Source: an uncultured Sphingomonadaceae bacterium (GTDB taxonomy: Bacteria; Pseudomonadota; Alphaproteobacteria; Sphingomonadales; Sphingomonadaceae). From it: a stretch of DNA of 64,000 bases. Shown here piece by piece: positions 42,501-52,426 of the stretch; the first letter of the stretch is position 1, and every line of letters begins with the position of its first letter. The stretch lies in assembly GCA_947499255.1 (NCBI GenBank), contig CANMNF010000001.1, positions 1,364,001 to 1,428,000 of the forward strand, in the 5' to 3' direction. The position numbers and the translations under genes are program-made. The notes below the pieces were generated by a model. It ran no database searches, was not told where the DNA came from, and saw nothing but the letters and a program-made list of their open reading frames with translations.

Positions 42501-43195
42501 GGCTGCACCACCACCCAGCGGATCGGACCAGCGGCAACATCGGAACGCAGCGCGCTGTTCGCAGTCCACAAAGCCCATGGCCGCCCCGCATAATCGGGCT
42601 GCACCCAATCGCGCTCCAGCCACAAATTGCGCTCAATACGCGATGCAACCTTGTAAGCCGCTTCGAATTCGGGCGAGAGTTTGAGGACTACGGGCTGGCC
42701 CGCATGGGTTTCCACCTGATTGATAAATGTGGTCAGCTCGCTTTCCACTGACGCTTCGATCACCGGATCACCGCAAGTGCTGGCCAGCGTATCAAGCGCG
42801 ATGACAGGCGGCAGCAAAGCGGGATCGCGCGGCACAATGGTGACGAAATTTGCAGCTTGTTCTTCCGCAGGCACGCACGGGTCGTAAATATGCACTGCGC
42901 CATGAGCCATCCGGCCACCTTCCAGCTCAGCCAAATGGTCTGCAAAACGCGCATCACGCCCTGCGCCGCCCCGGCTGGCTTCGAGATAGGCAAACTTGGC
43001 ACCCGTTGCCATTAACGCGATGAAATCAACAGCGCCGTCGGCTTCACCGATCAAAGCGCCTTGTGCAGGAAACTCTGCGGCTGCCGGGGTCCATTTGCCC
43101 GCCTGCCACCAGGCCCAGCCCGCGCCCACCGTTGCCGCCAAAAGCAACAGAGCGATGATCCGCCCGCGCCACACGGTTTTGCGCCCACGTCCCAT
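42497..43195 (-). CDS. GH25-like (lysozyme-fold) protein with altered active site
   Basis: A 232-residue protein with an N-terminal membrane anchor (about 13-29) and a GH25 muramidase-like domain: KFAYLEASRGGAGRDARFADHLAELEGGRMAHGAVHIYDPC, then PPVIALDTLAS and a closing WTANSA and VVVQP. In active GH25 enzymes the first strand carries an Asp (DVS) and the central strand DxE; here the places read GEADGAVDF and ALDTLAS, so the Glu is missing and the first Asp is doubtful. It may bind rather than cleave peptidoglycan. Sits before cdd with a GTGA overlap. Confidence 0.75.
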   Translation of the reverse strand: MGRGRKTVWRGRIIALLLLAATVGAGWAWWQAGKWTPAAAEFPAQGALIGEADGAVDFIALMATGAKFAYLEASRGGAGRDARFADHLAELEGGRMAHGAVHIYDPCVPAEEQAANFVTIVPRDPALLPPVIALDTLASTCGDPVIEASVESELTTFINQVETHAGQPVVLKLSPEFEAAYKVASRIERNLWLERDWVQPDYAGRPWALWTANSALRSDVAAGPIRWVVVQP

Positions 43196-43214
43196 GGTTC
43201 ACACCTGCCTTTGG

Positions 43215-43706
43215 TCAGCCGCGAATATGCAAGACGCAGATCAGCGTGAAGAGCCGTCTTGCGGTGGCAAAGTCTGTTTCGACTTTGCCTTCCAAAGCGT
43301 CGAGCAAATGGCGCGTGCCGCGATCGTGAATGCCGCGCCGTGCCATATCGATAGTTTCGATTTCCTGCGCGGAATTGCGGCGCAAAGCTTTGTAATAGCT
43401 ATCGCAAATAGCGAAATAATCGCGCACGCTGCGGCGCATACGGGCAAGGCCCAGCCCGATTGTGCCTGCCGCTTCGCCAGACGACGCCGTCAAATGCCAG
43501 GCCAGCATCGAATCGATGACCGACAGGTGTACCGTCCACGGGCCTTCATGGCCGTCTTGTGTGGCACGCAAAGGGTGAAAAAGGTTCTCTTCCACAAGAT
43601 CACGCAAAGCGATCTCGCGCTCCTTTTCCACGTCTTCGCTGCGCGCAAGGACGGTCGCCTCATCAAGCGTGATCGCTACGATTTTGTTGCGCGTTTCGTC
43701 ATCCAT
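43215..43706 (-). CDS. UPF0262 family protein
   Basis: A 163-residue protein of the alphaproteobacterial UPF0262 family. Typical are the RNKIVAITLDE start, EREIALRDLVEENLFHP, LARMRRSVRDYFAICDSYYKALR and the ARRGIHDRGTRHLLDALEGK stretch. ATG 43706 fits the family length. No biochemical role is known. It is divergent from dnaB. Confidence 0.9.
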   Translation of the reverse strand: MDDETRNKIVAITLDEATVLARSEDVEKEREIALRDLVEENLFHPLRATQDGHEGPWTVHLSVIDSMLAWHLTASSGEAAGTIGLGLARMRRSVRDYFAICDSYYKALRRNSAQEIETIDMARRGIHDRGTRHLLDALEGKVETDFATARRLFTLICVLHIRG

Positions 43707-43854
43707 AGTCCGGCGCGTTTTGCCGAGCCGCTCTGGCTTTGGCAATCGTCAATCCACTCCGCACCCAAATCGTCCCCGCTTTCCACAGGGTGTGTGTGAT
43801 AAATTCCCCTCATGCGCTCTTGTCCCAAAGGGCAGTCGCGCGCAGTAAGGCGCG

Positions 43855-45390
43855 ATGGCCGATAACGAATTGCTCACCCGACCCGACACCGCGAAAAACA
43901 GCGATAATGCCTCATCCGATGAGATTGCGGGCCGTACTCTGCCTGCAAATTTGGAAGCAGAAGCTGCGTTTCTGGGCGCGGTGTTGATCGATAATGGCCT
44001 GATTGAAGAGCTTTCCACGCCGCTTTTAGCGGATCACTTCTACGCCCCCATCCATCAACGCATTTATGAGCGCATCTTGACGCTGATCGATCGGCAGATG
44101 GTGGTAACGCCCGTCACGCTCAAACCATATTTCGATGGCGATGAAGCTTTGGCCGAGCTTGGCGGCACATCCTATCTGATGCAGCTTACCGCCGATGGTC
44201 AGGGCTTGTTGGCGGTGCGCGATCTGGCGCAGCAGATCTATGATCTGGCACTGCTGCGCGAACTGGCCACTGTGGGGCGGCACTTGGTCGAAGGCGCGCT
44301 TGATACCTCGCAAGAGGTTGAGCCGATGAAGCAGATCGAAGAGGCGGAAGCCAATCTGTTCCGCGTTGCCGAAGGGACCGTGACCGAAGGGCAATCGACC
44401 AGCTTTCGCGATGCTTCGATCACCGCGATCAAAATGGCCGAGGCCGCGATGGCTTCTGGCGGGGGGCTTTCGGGAAAGACAACGGGCCTTAAAACCATCG
44501 ATGATAAGACAGCGGGCCTGCATAATTCCGATCTGATCATTCTTGCCGGACGCCCCGGCATGGGCAAAACCTCGCTCGCCACGAATATCGCGTTCAATTG
44601 TGCTGAAAAGCACCTCGAATGGGAGCATGATGGCGGCGAATTCGACTATGGCGCACCCACCGCATTTTTCAGCCTAGAGATGAGCGCGGATCAGCTCGCC
44701 ACGCGTATTCTAGCCGAACAAGCGGAGATCAGCTCTGAATCGCTGCGGTCTGGTAAATTGACGCGTGAGGAGTTTCTTGAGCTATCGCGTGCCAGCCAGC
44801 GTTTGGCCAAATTGCCGCTGTTTATTGATGACACGCCTGCGCTGACCATCGGCGCATTGCGCACGCGGGCGCGTCGATTGAAACGGCGGCATGATATCGG
44901 CCTGATCGTCGTTGATTATCTGCAATTGCTGCAAGGCTCTGGCCGCGCAAACGATAACCGCGTGAATGAGATTTCGGAAATCAGCCGCGGTCTCAAAACG
45001 CTGGCGAAAGAGCTGGAAGTGCCTGTGATCGCGCTCTCCCAGCTTAGCCGTGCGGTGGAGCAGCGCGAAGATAAGCGGCCAATGCTGTCTGACTTGCGCG
45101 AATCGGGTTCGATTGAGCAAGACGCCGATATGGTCTGGTTCATTTTCCGCGCGGAATATTATCACGAAGCGATCCGCCCGGACATGCCAACCGAAACCAG
45201 CCCCGCCGATGTGCAGGATAAGTTTCGCGCATGGGAGGATCAGTATCTTGAGTTGAAGAACAAGGCGACGCTCGTCGTGGCCAAGCAACGGCATGGCTCC
45301 ACCGGCAATGTGCCACTGTTGTTCCAAAGCGAGTTCACCAAGTTCACTTCGCCCGAATTTCGCGATTATTCCGACTATGGGATGGAGTAA
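43855..45390 (+). CDS. dnaB: Replicative DNA helicase
   Basis: Hexameric 5'-3' helicase at the replication fork. The 511 residues comprise the N-terminal helicase-primase interaction domain (LPANLEAEAAFLGAVLID, about 25-130), a linker and the RecA-like motor with LAGRPGMGKTSLA (Walker A), FSLEMSADQLATRIL, LIVVDYLQLLQG (Walker B) and ALSQLSRAVEQREDKRPMLSDLRESGSIEQD. The motor has a 15-25 residue extension before FFSLEMS (HLEWEHDGGEFDYG), a feature of alphaproteobacterial DnaB. Full length. Confidence 0.97.
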   Translation: MADNELLTRPDTAKNSDNASSDEIAGRTLPANLEAEAAFLGAVLIDNGLIEELSTPLLADHFYAPIHQRIYERILTLIDRQMVVTPVTLKPYFDGDEALAELGGTSYLMQLTADGQGLLAVRDLAQQIYDLALLRELATVGRHLVEGALDTSQEVEPMKQIEEAEANLFRVAEGTVTEGQSTSFRDASITAIKMAEAAMASGGGLSGKTTGLKTIDDKTAGLHNSDLIILAGRPGMGKTSLATNIAFNCAEKHLEWEHDGGEFDYGAPTAFFSLEMSADQLATRILAEQAEISSESLRSGKLTREEFLELSRASQRLAKLPLFIDDTPALTIGALRTRARRLKRRHDIGLIVVDYLQLLQGSGRANDNRVNEISEISRGLKTLAKELEVPVIALSQLSRAVEQREDKRPMLSDLRESGSIEQDADMVWFIFRAEYYHEAIRPDMPTETSPADVQDKFRAWEDQYLELKNKATLVVAKQRHGSTGNVPLLFQSEFTKFTSPEFRDYSDYGME

Positions 45391-45420
45391 GCAGCGCTGC
45401 GTTGACGCCTGCGCATTTGC

Positions 45421-45449
45421 TTGACTTTTCGCGCTGTACGCCCTAGCTG
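45421..45449 (+). promoter_or_regulatory. Candidate promoter of rpoZ
   Basis: CTTGACT with TTGACT at 45421-45426, a 17-base spacer and TAGCTG at 45444-45449. The CTTGAC element is typical of alphaproteobacterial sigma70 promoters; the -10 element is weak. Confidence 0.45.
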
Positions 45450-45485
45450 TCACGCTTTCCGCAACACCAGAATATCGGAGTGCTT

Positions 45486-45830
45486 ATGGCACGCGTTACC
45501 GTCGAAGATTGTATCGACAAGGTTCCCAATCGTTTTGATCTCGTCCTGCTCGCTGCACAGCGCGCTCGTGAGATTTCCGGCGGGGCAGAGCTGACCATTG
45601 ATCGGGACCGGGACAAAAATCCCGTTGTCGCACTTCGCGAGATGGCTGATCAGACGGTGAAGCCCAAGCATTTGCAAGAATCGCTGGTCCAATCAATGCA
45701 GCGTATTTTGCCCGATGAAGAAGACGAAGCTGATGATATCGGTTCACTGAGCCAGTCTGCTGAAGCCATGCGGCTTTCTGCTGCTGCGCCAACGCGCTCA
45801 ACTTCAATCGGCAGCGATTACGAAGGGTAA
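45486..45830 (+). CDS. rpoZ: RNA polymerase omega subunit
   Basis: Omega subunit that stabilises the beta' fold. The 114-residue protein opens with the hallmark [30 protein letters not shown] and has the [11 protein letters not shown] segment. The C-terminal half is acidic and then serine/alanine-rich, as usual in Alphaproteobacteria. GGAG at 45476-45479 serves ATG 45486. An intrinsic terminator follows. No spoT gene follows it here, although that order is common elsewhere. Confidence 0.96.
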   Translation: MARVTVEDCIDKVPNRFDLVLLAAQRAREISGGAELTIDRDRDKNPVVALREMADQTVKPKHLQESLVQSMQRILPDEEDEADDIGSLSQSAEAMRLSAAAPTRSTSIGSDYEG

Positions 45831-45870
45831 TTCCCGGCGCGATATCATACGCATATTGATTGCGAGACAA

Positions 45871-45898
45871 AGGGGCGGCCTGACGGGTCGCCCTTTTT
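45871..45898 (+). terminator. Intrinsic terminator of rpoZ
   Basis: An 8-bp stem with one wobble (GGGCGGCC with GGTCGCCC), a five-base loop and five T, 40 bases after the rpoZ stop. Confidence 0.85.
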
Positions 45899-46033
45899 CG
45901 TTGGGACATACTGTTCGCAAACGGCGCGCTTTGGCCCGCTTCGGCACGTTCTTTCCTACGCCCTTGAAAGCGCATACGAAATCGCGACATAGGCTGGGTC
46001 TGACAAACAGTCCGAGAGGTTCAAAAACACCGC

Positions 46034-46771
46034 GTGGCCGTCATTGCGATTTACAGCGTCAAAGGCGGCGTGGGCAAGACCACAATAGCGGCCAACCTCG
46101 CATGGTTCTCCGCGCAAGTTTCACGTCGCAAGACTTTGCTGTGGGATCTGGATGCAGCGGGTGGAGCTGGCTTTCTTTATGGCGTAGATTCGAAAAAGCG
46201 CGCGCAGGCCGGTGCCCTGTTTGGTCGCAATGTCGCTGCTGAAGATCTGATCCGCAAGACAGGCTATGATCGGCTGCACCTGCTTCCTGCCGATGAAAGC
46301 CTGCGCGATCTCGATGGCGTTCTGGCCAGGATCGGCAAGAAGAAACGCCTTGCCAAAACTGCCGACAGCCTCAGCCGTAAATATGATCGGATTATCCTCG
46401 ATTGTCCGCCTGTTCTCAACGAAATCAGTGCGCAAGTGGTGCGCGCGGCAGATTGTGTGATTGTGCCACTGCCGCCCTCCCCGCTTTCCACCCGCGCTTT
46501 TGAGCTGGTGACCAAAGAGATCAAGAAACACGCCAAAATCCATCCGCCGATCTTGCCCGTATTATCGATGGTGGATCGTCGGCGCACTCTGCACCGCGAT
46601 GCGGCGCAGCAAAATGCCAGTTGGCCGATCATCCCGCTTGCCAGCGCGGTGGAGCAATGTGCGGTGCGCCAGGAACCGGTTGGCGTTTTTGCGCCGCGCA
46701 GCCCGGCCGCGCGCGGTTTCCGCCAGTTGTGGACCGCGATCGAACGCAAGCTGGCACAGGGCAAATCCTGA
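46034..46771 (+). CDS. ParA/MinD-family ATPase
   Basis: A 245-residue deviant Walker-type ATPase. The P-loop is YSVKGGVGKTTIAANLAWF (residues 8-17), switch I/II appear as WDLDAAGGAGF and ILDCPPVLNE, and PPSPLSTRAFELV is a typical ParA segment. No ParB partner gene follows, so it is not the chromosomal segregation pair; an orphan ParA positioning cargo is more likely. The start is a GTG at 46034 with no strong ribosome binding site. Fairly sure on family, unsure on role. Confidence 0.85.
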   Translation: MAVIAIYSVKGGVGKTTIAANLAWFSAQVSRRKTLLWDLDAAGGAGFLYGVDSKKRAQAGALFGRNVAAEDLIRKTGYDRLHLLPADESLRDLDGVLARIGKKKRLAKTADSLSRKYDRIILDCPPVLNEISAQVVRAADCVIVPLPPSPLSTRAFELVTKEIKKHAKIHPPILPVLSMVDRRRTLHRDAAQQNASWPIIPLASAVEQCAVRQEPVGVFAPRSPAARGFRQLWTAIERKLAQGKS

Positions 46772-46811
46772 CCGGCTCGACGCAGCGTGAAGCCCGCGAT
46801 AGGATGCGCGG

Positions 46812-47807
46812 ATGAGCGATATCATCGAAGGCATCGGGACAGCAACGCAAGGCGGGTTGTTCGCGCGCGCATTGGAACCCGCATCCGGCGCGAAAAAGCG
46901 TCATCCCGATCAACCCGATGAATGCGCCAATTGCGGCACAAAACTGGAAGGCGCGTATTGCCATGCCTGCGGGCAACAAGCGCATCTGCATCGGTCTTTG
47001 CAAGGTGTGATCCATGATGTGATGCATGGCGCGCTGCATCTTGATGGCAAGATGTGGCGGACATTGCCGATGCTGATGGTGCGTCCAGGCCGATTGACCC
47101 GGCGTTATATCGATGGGGCACGCGCGCGCTTTGTCTCACCCATGGCGTTGTTTTTGTTCTCGGTATTCCTGATGTTCGCCGTGTTTCAAGTACTCGGCAT
47201 TGGTGTTGGCAGCAGTCCAACGCAAGACGATAGCATTGCGCAGATTTCTGAAGAAATTGAGCAAGCGACAGCCGACGCAAAGGCTCCTGTTGAACAGCTT
47301 GAAACGGAGGATGACCATACGGTCTTGGCGAGCAATGAGGACGGCTCAGCCAATCTCAAGCTCAACCCCACGGGCATTGCTTGGCTTGATGAAGGGGTGA
47401 CCAGGAAGTGGCGCGATAACCCGTCCCTCATGCTCTACAAATTGCAAGCAAATGCGTATAAATTCAGCTGGTTTCTTATCCCGATCTCGCTGCCTTTTAT
47501 GTGGCTGCTCTTTGTTTGGAAGCGACGTTTCAAGATATATGATCACGCCATCTTCGTTACCTATTCGCTAAGCTTTATGACTTTGATGTTCGTCATCCTG
47601 TCATTGGCAGGCGCGGCGGGAATTACGGCTGGCTGGCTTTTCACGATCTTCGCAACGATCGCGCCGCTACATATCTATAAGCACTTGAAAGGCGCTTATG
47701 AACTGTTACGCTTCTCGGCGACATGGCGGCTGGTAGCGCTGATCATCTGCATCACGATGATATTGGTGATTTTCCTGCAGGCGCTGTTTGTGTTGGGATT
47801 GTTCTAG
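46812..47807 (+). CDS. DUF3667 domain membrane protein
   Basis: A 331-residue protein with an N-terminal zinc ribbon, CANCGTKLEGAYCHACGQ (about residues 38-55), and then the DUF3667 core: LHRSLQGVIHDVMHGALHLDGKMWRTLPMLMVRPGRLTRRYIDGARARFVSPMALFLF. An acidic soluble stretch separates the first membrane segment from four or five C-terminal ones. The family is predicted to sit in the inner membrane; its role is unknown. It follows the ParA gene after 40 bases and may be co-transcribed. Confidence 0.88.
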   Translation: MSDIIEGIGTATQGGLFARALEPASGAKKRHPDQPDECANCGTKLEGAYCHACGQQAHLHRSLQGVIHDVMHGALHLDGKMWRTLPMLMVRPGRLTRRYIDGARARFVSPMALFLFSVFLMFAVFQVLGIGVGSSPTQDDSIAQISEEIEQATADAKAPVEQLETEDDHTVLASNEDGSANLKLNPTGIAWLDEGVTRKWRDNPSLMLYKLQANAYKFSWFLIPISLPFMWLLFVWKRRFKIYDHAIFVTYSLSFMTLMFVILSLAGAAGITAGWLFTIFATIAPLHIYKHLKGAYELLRFSATWRLVALIICITMILVIFLQALFVLGLF

Positions 47808-47818
47808 GCAAAGAAATA

Positions 47819-47847
47819 GGGCGCCGCCCTTGCCAGCGACGCCCCTT
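47819..47847. terminator. Bidirectional terminator between the DUF3667 gene and ftsH
   Basis: A 9-bp stem with one wobble (GGGCGCCGC with GCGACGCCC), an eight-base loop and short T tracts in both senses (CTTTC on plus, TATTTC on minus), placed in the convergent gap. Confidence 0.75.
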
Positions 47848-47867
47848 TCAAATTTCTCGCAAAAGGA

Positions 47868-49811
47868 TCAGGCGCCTTGCGGTGCCTCACCCGAGCCGCC
47901 AAATCGCTTGCCTGCTTGCGGCACGGCAGAGCCATGGGTTGGCGTGGGCATAGCCGGGCCACTGGGCAGATCAGGGCGATCAATCTTGCCATCTTCGAGC
48001 AAAGTCTTGATCTCGTCACCTGTCAGCGTTTCATATTCGAGCAAAGCTTGCGCCAGCAAGTGAAGTTGATCTTCGTGCTTGGTCAAAAGGTCTGTCGCGC
48101 GTTTGTGGCTGCCTTCGACAAGATCCTTGATTTCAGCATCAATCATCTTGTTCGTTTCAGCACCCGCCATGGTGCGCGTGGTTTGCCCCATGCCAAGATA
48201 GCCTTCCTGGCTTTGCTCATACATCAACGGGCCTAGCTTGTCCGACATGCCCCATTTGGTGACCATGTTCTTGGCCAGATCGGTGGCGTATTGGATGTCT
48301 GACGATGCGCCAGAGGACACTTTGTCATGGCCAAAGATGATCTCTTCAGCCACGCGTCCACCCATGCTGACAGACAGGTTGGCGTGCATTTTATCCCGAT
48401 GATAGGAATAATTGTCGCGTTCGGGCAGACGCATCACCATGCCCAGCGCGCGGCCACGCGGAATGATCGTGGCTTTGTGGATCGGGTCCGATGCGTCTTC
48501 GTGCACGGCGACGATAGCATGGCCAGCCTCATGATAGGCGGTCATTTTCTTTTCATCGTCGGTCATGACCATGGACTTGCGCTCTGTGCCCATCATCACC
48601 TTGTCTTTGGCGTCTTCAAATTCCTGCATGGCGACAAGGCGTTTGTTACGCCGCGCGGCCAGCAAAGCTGCTTCGTTGACAAGGTTGGCAAGGTCCGCAC
48701 CAGAAAAGCCCGGCGTACCGCGCGCAATGGTGCGCGGGTTTACATCGGGCGCGAGTGGCACCTTCTTCATATGGACAGACAGGATCTTTTCACGCCCATC
48801 AATATCAGGGATCGGCACCACAACCTGACGGTCAAAACGGCCCGGACGCAGCAGCGCAGGGTCAAGCACATCGGGACGGTTGGTCGCCGCGATGATGATG
48901 ATGCCTTCGTTGGCTTCAAAACCATCCATTTCGACAAGCAGCTGGTTCAACGTCTGTTCGCGTTCATCGTTGGAATTGCCAACGCCATTGCCACGGTGAC
49001 GGCCCACGGCATCAATTTCATCGATAAAGACGATGCACGGCGCGTTTTTCTTTGCCTGTTCAAACATGTCGCGCACGCGGCTTGCGCCCACGCCCACGAA
49101 CATTTCAACAAAGTCAGAACCTGAAATCGTGAAAAACGGCACCCGCGCTTCACCCGCAATTGCGCGGGCCAGCAGCGTTTTACCCGTACCGGGCGAGCCG
49201 ACCAGCAGCGCGCCTTTGGGGATTTGGCCACCCAGCTTGGAAAAGCGCTGTGGATCTTTCAGAAATTCGACAATTTCCTGCAATTCTTCGCGCGCTTCAT
49301 CAATGCCGGCCACATCTTCAAAAGTGACCCGGCCCTGCTTTTCGGTCAGCAGTTTCGCTTTGGATTTGCCAAAGCCCATTGCGCCAGACCCGCCGCCTTT
49401 TTGCACCTGTCGCAGCGCGAAAAACGCGATGCCCAGGATCAGCAGGAACGGTAATGTCTGGATCAGGATATAAAGCAGCAGACTGCCATCGTCAGCCGGG
49501 CTTCCGGTATAGGTGACACCGGCGGCTTCTAATTGCTCTGTCAGGCGCGTATCGGGCACCGGCGTGGTGGTGAAGCTTTCCTCATTGGTAAGCTTGCCTT
49601 TGATGGCATCGGGACCGATTTCAACCGATTGTACCGTGCCTTCAGAGACTTTGGCTTTGAAGTCTGAATAATCGATTTGCGTACTGGGCGTCTCACGCCC
49701 ACTGCCAAACATCGATACCGCCAGCACCAGCGCGACAAAAATGCCGCCCCACACCAGCAGACTTTTCATCCAGGGATTTCCGCCGTTTTCCGGCTCGTTA
49801 TTCTCACTCAT
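47868..49811 (-). CDS. ftsH: ATP-dependent zinc metalloprotease FtsH
   Basis: Membrane-bound AAA+ protease that degrades misfolded membrane proteins, sigma-32 and other regulators. The 647-residue protein has two N-terminal membrane segments around a small periplasmic domain, the AAA core with [21 protein letters not shown] (Walker A), [13 protein letters not shown] (Walker B), [21 protein letters not shown] (second region of homology), and the protease site HEAGHAIV (HEXXH) with the distal Asp in the [14 protein letters not shown] region. Full length; ends in a Gly/Pro tail. Its gene is divergent from the isomerase gene. Confidence 0.97.
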   Translation of the reverse strand: MSENNEPENGGNPWMKSLLVWGGIFVALVLAVSMFGSGRETPSTQIDYSDFKAKVSEGTVQSVEIGPDAIKGKLTNEESFTTTPVPDTRLTEQLEAAGVTYTGSPADDGSLLLYILIQTLPFLLILGIAFFALRQVQKGGGSGAMGFGKSKAKLLTEKQGRVTFEDVAGIDEAREELQEIVEFLKDPQRFSKLGGQIPKGALLVGSPGTGKTLLARAIAGEARVPFFTISGSDFVEMFVGVGASRVRDMFEQAKKNAPCIVFIDEIDAVGRHRGNGVGNSNDEREQTLNQLLVEMDGFEANEGIIIIAATNRPDVLDPALLRPGRFDRQVVVPIPDIDGREKILSVHMKKVPLAPDVNPRTIARGTPGFSGADLANLVNEAALLAARRNKRLVAMQEFEDAKDKVMMGTERKSMVMTDDEKKMTAYHEAGHAIVAVHEDASDPIHKATIIPRGRALGMVMRLPERDNYSYHRDKMHANLSVSMGGRVAEEIIFGHDKVSSGASSDIQYATDLAKNMVTKWGMSDKLGPLMYEQSQEGYLGMGQTTRTMAGAETNKMIDAEIKDLVEGSHKRATDLLTKHEDQLHLLAQALLEYETLTGDEIKTLLEDGKIDRPDLPSGPAMPTPTHGSAVPQAGKRFGGSGEAPQGA

Positions 49812-50032
49812 GAGTAACAGCGTCCTTTGCTATGGCAATAATGTAGGGTCACGCAGGTGAATGGCAAGCTAACATCGCGCCAAGAATTTGCATGTGTAAC
49901 ACGATAGGAGGATTTTGCTGATACTGGACGCAAATGTGCATTTCATTATGGTGCAATGCAGCATATAGTAGAGCAACACGGTATAGGCCGTCATCACAGG
50001 CCTGTATTTTGGTCCATGGAGGCAAAGCGCGT

Positions 50033-50842
50033 ATGATCCTGCCCACCCGCACGGTCGAAAAAGTATGGGGCTGCGATGTGCTGCCTGCGCCCTTTGTCGC
50101 GCCTGAAGGCAAACGGATTGGCGAAATCTGGTTTGAACCGCCGCAAGATCTGCCCCAATTGCTGGTGAAATATCTGTTCGCCTCTGAAAAGCTTTCCGTC
50201 CAGTGCCACCCTTGTGATGAACAAACGCAGGCCAAGGGTCTGGGCAAACAGGGCAAGGAAGAATGCTGGCTGGTGGTTCATGCAGAACCCGGCGCGCAAT
50301 TGGGCATCGGATTTCATGAAGAGATCAGCGCCGCCGATATGCGCGCCGCAGCTTTGGATGGCAGCATTGAAGGCAAAATGGCGTGGCACGATGTGCAGGC
50401 GGGCGATTTTTTCTACATTCCGGCCAATACGGTGCACGCTATCGGGCCAGGCTGCACGATTATCGAGATTCAGCAGAATTCTGACATCACCTACCGCCTG
50501 TATGATTATGGCCGCCCGCGTGAATTGCATCTGGACGAAGGGATGGAAGTTGCTTGTGGTGCGCCTTTTGATCCGGCCACACACCAGGTGCTGCCACCTC
50601 GTGGCAACACCACGCTGGTCGATGGCCCGCATTTCCGGCTCGACCGGGTGGACGGCATTCCTGATGAAGCGCTGCTCTATGCTTATGCGGGCAAGCTGCT
50701 GGTGATCCCGCTCAAAGGCGAAGTCGCCATTGCTGGCGGCGATCTGGTGCAGCCGGGCGAATGCGGCATGGCCAATGATCTGGCGTCAGTAGCGTTCGCG
50801 CCGGAAGGACAGTGTCTGGTGGCAATGCCGCTGAATGCATAA
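50033..50842 (+). CDS. manA: Class I mannose-6-phosphate isomerase
   Basis: Zinc isomerase that interconverts mannose 6-phosphate and fructose 6-phosphate, feeding GDP-mannose and polysaccharide synthesis. In the 269 residues the metal site is visible: QCHPCDEQ, the following KEECWLVV glutamate, and YIPANTVHAIG with its His. VWGCD near the start corresponds to the usual WGG/WGS segment. A short enzyme compared with E. coli ManA, but the length is normal for the type found in Alphaproteobacteria. GGAGG at 50018-50022 is the ribosome binding site at a slightly long spacing. Confidence 0.9.
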   Translation: MILPTRTVEKVWGCDVLPAPFVAPEGKRIGEIWFEPPQDLPQLLVKYLFASEKLSVQCHPCDEQTQAKGLGKQGKEECWLVVHAEPGAQLGIGFHEEISAADMRAAALDGSIEGKMAWHDVQAGDFFYIPANTVHAIGPGCTIIEIQQNSDITYRLYDYGRPRELHLDEGMEVACGAPFDPATHQVLPPRGNTTLVDGPHFRLDRVDGIPDEALLYAYAGKLLVIPLKGEVAIAGGDLVQPGECGMANDLASVAFAPEGQCLVAMPLNA

Positions 50843-50869
50843 GCTGAATGCGTAAATAGCGCGGGAATG

Positions 50870-50894
50870 AAAAAGGGGAGCACAATGGCTCCCC
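50870..50894 (-). terminator. Intrinsic terminator of gdhA
   Basis: On the minus strand a perfect 7-bp stem (GGGGAGC with GCTCCCC), a six-base loop and five T. It lies in the gap between the convergent isomerase and gdhA genes. Confidence 0.85.
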
Positions 50895-50920
50895 TCCCTC
50901 AATCTGGTTTGCAGTAAAGC

Positions 50921-52273
50921 TTACACCACGCCAAAGGCCAGCATCGCATCGGCCACTTTCTTGAAGCCGGCGATATTTGCGCCTTTCACATAGTCGACAT
51001 AACCATCGCCCTGATCGCCATATTCCACGCATTTGTCGTGAATGCCTTGCATCAGATCGGTTAGCATGTCGCCAAGACGGTCCTGATTCCAGCTGATGCG
51101 TTCTGCATTCTGGCTCATCTCCAGGCCGGATACAGCAACACCGCCAGCATTGGCCGCTTTGCCCGGTGCATACATCACTCTGGCATCATGGAAGACGTGC
51201 ACACCTTCCAGCGTGGTGGGCATATTCGCGCCTTCAGAAACAGCTTTCACACCATTGCTGACCAGCGTTTTGGCCTCATCTTCGTTCAGCTCATTTTGCG
51301 TGGCACATGGCAGCGCCAGATCAGCGGCAACGCCCCACGGACGCCCTTCGTGGAAGCTGGCGCTTTTGAATTCATCGCAATATTCGCTGATCCGCCCACG
51401 CTTCACAGTTTTGAGATGTTTGACCCAATCGATCTTTTCCTGATCGATGCCGTCGGGATCGTGAATATAGCCGCCTGAATCCGACAAAGTGAGCACTTTG
51501 CCGCCCAGCTGCGTGATCTTTTCGGCAGCATGCGTTGCCACATTGCCTGAGCCTGAGATGACAGCTGTGTGGCCTTCCACATCAGAGCCTGCATGTTTGA
51601 GCATGTTCTGCAGGAAATACACCGCGCCATAACCGGTTGCCTCTGGCCGCATTTCAGAGCCGCCATATTCGATGGCTTTGCCCGTCAACACGCCTTCCCA
51701 GCGATTGGTGATGCGCTTGTACTGGCCAAACATATAGCCGATTTCGCGGCCGCCAACGCCGATATCGCCTGCCGGAACGTCCGTGTCAGGGCCGATATGG
51801 CGGTACAGTTCTGTCATGAAGCTTTGGCAAAAGCGCATTACTTCAGCATCGGATTTGCCGCGCGGATTAAAGTTCGCGCCGCCTTTACCACCGCCCATTG
51901 GCAAGCCGGTAAGCGAGTTTTTGAAGGTTTGCTCAAAAGCGAGGAATTTCAGCACGCTTTCGGTCACGCTAGGGTGGAACCGAATACCGCCTTTATACGG
52001 GCCAATGGCGTTGTTGTTTTGCACCCGCCAGCCGCGTTGAACGCGGATATTGTGATTGTCATCTTCCCAGCACACGCGGAAGGAAACCACCCGATCAGGC
52101 TCTGCCATACGGCGCAGGATTTGCGCTTCGTGATATTGCTCTTTGTCTTCGATAAAGTCGAAAATGTCCTGCGCAACTTCTTGAACGGCCTGAATAAATT
52201 CAGTTTGCCCTGGATTGCGCTTTTTCACGCCTTCCATAAATGTTGGAAAGTCCACGTGATCAGATACAGCCAT
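50921..52273 (-). CDS. gdhA: NADP-specific glutamate dehydrogenase
   Basis: Hexameric enzyme for the reversible amination of 2-oxoglutarate to glutamate, joining carbon and nitrogen metabolism. The 450 residues include YKGGIRFHPSV, the glutamate/2-oxoglutarate site PMGGGKGGANFNPRGKSDAEVMRFCQ with the catalytic Lys, DIGVGGREIGYMFGQYKRI with the catalytic Asp, and the nucleotide-binding VISGSGNVATHAAEK. The AVSGLEMSQN box near the end is typical of the NADP form. ATG 52273 has a GGGGGA ribosome binding site. The frame runs on upstream without family similarity. Confidence 0.97.
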   Translation of the reverse strand: MAVSDHVDFPTFMEGVKKRNPGQTEFIQAVQEVAQDIFDFIEDKEQYHEAQILRRMAEPDRVVSFRVCWEDDNHNIRVQRGWRVQNNNAIGPYKGGIRFHPSVTESVLKFLAFEQTFKNSLTGLPMGGGKGGANFNPRGKSDAEVMRFCQSFMTELYRHIGPDTDVPAGDIGVGGREIGYMFGQYKRITNRWEGVLTGKAIEYGGSEMRPEATGYGAVYFLQNMLKHAGSDVEGHTAVISGSGNVATHAAEKITQLGGKVLTLSDSGGYIHDPDGIDQEKIDWVKHLKTVKRGRISEYCDEFKSASFHEGRPWGVAADLALPCATQNELNEDEAKTLVSNGVKAVSEGANMPTTLEGVHVFHDARVMYAPGKAANAGGVAVSGLEMSQNAERISWNQDRLGDMLTDLMQGIHDKCVEYGDQGDGYVDYVKGANIAGFKKVADAMLAFGVV

Positions 52274-52426
52274 TGTATTTCCCCCTTCTTCATACCCGTT
52301 TTTAAGCGATTCTCTCACCCTTATTGCGCGAATACCGCATTCTGCCAAAGGCCTTATCCAGTTTTTCGCGCTTGCCTTGGGGTGATTGCTTGCGCCACAC
52401 AGTAACCGGGCAAGAGGGGATTGGTT

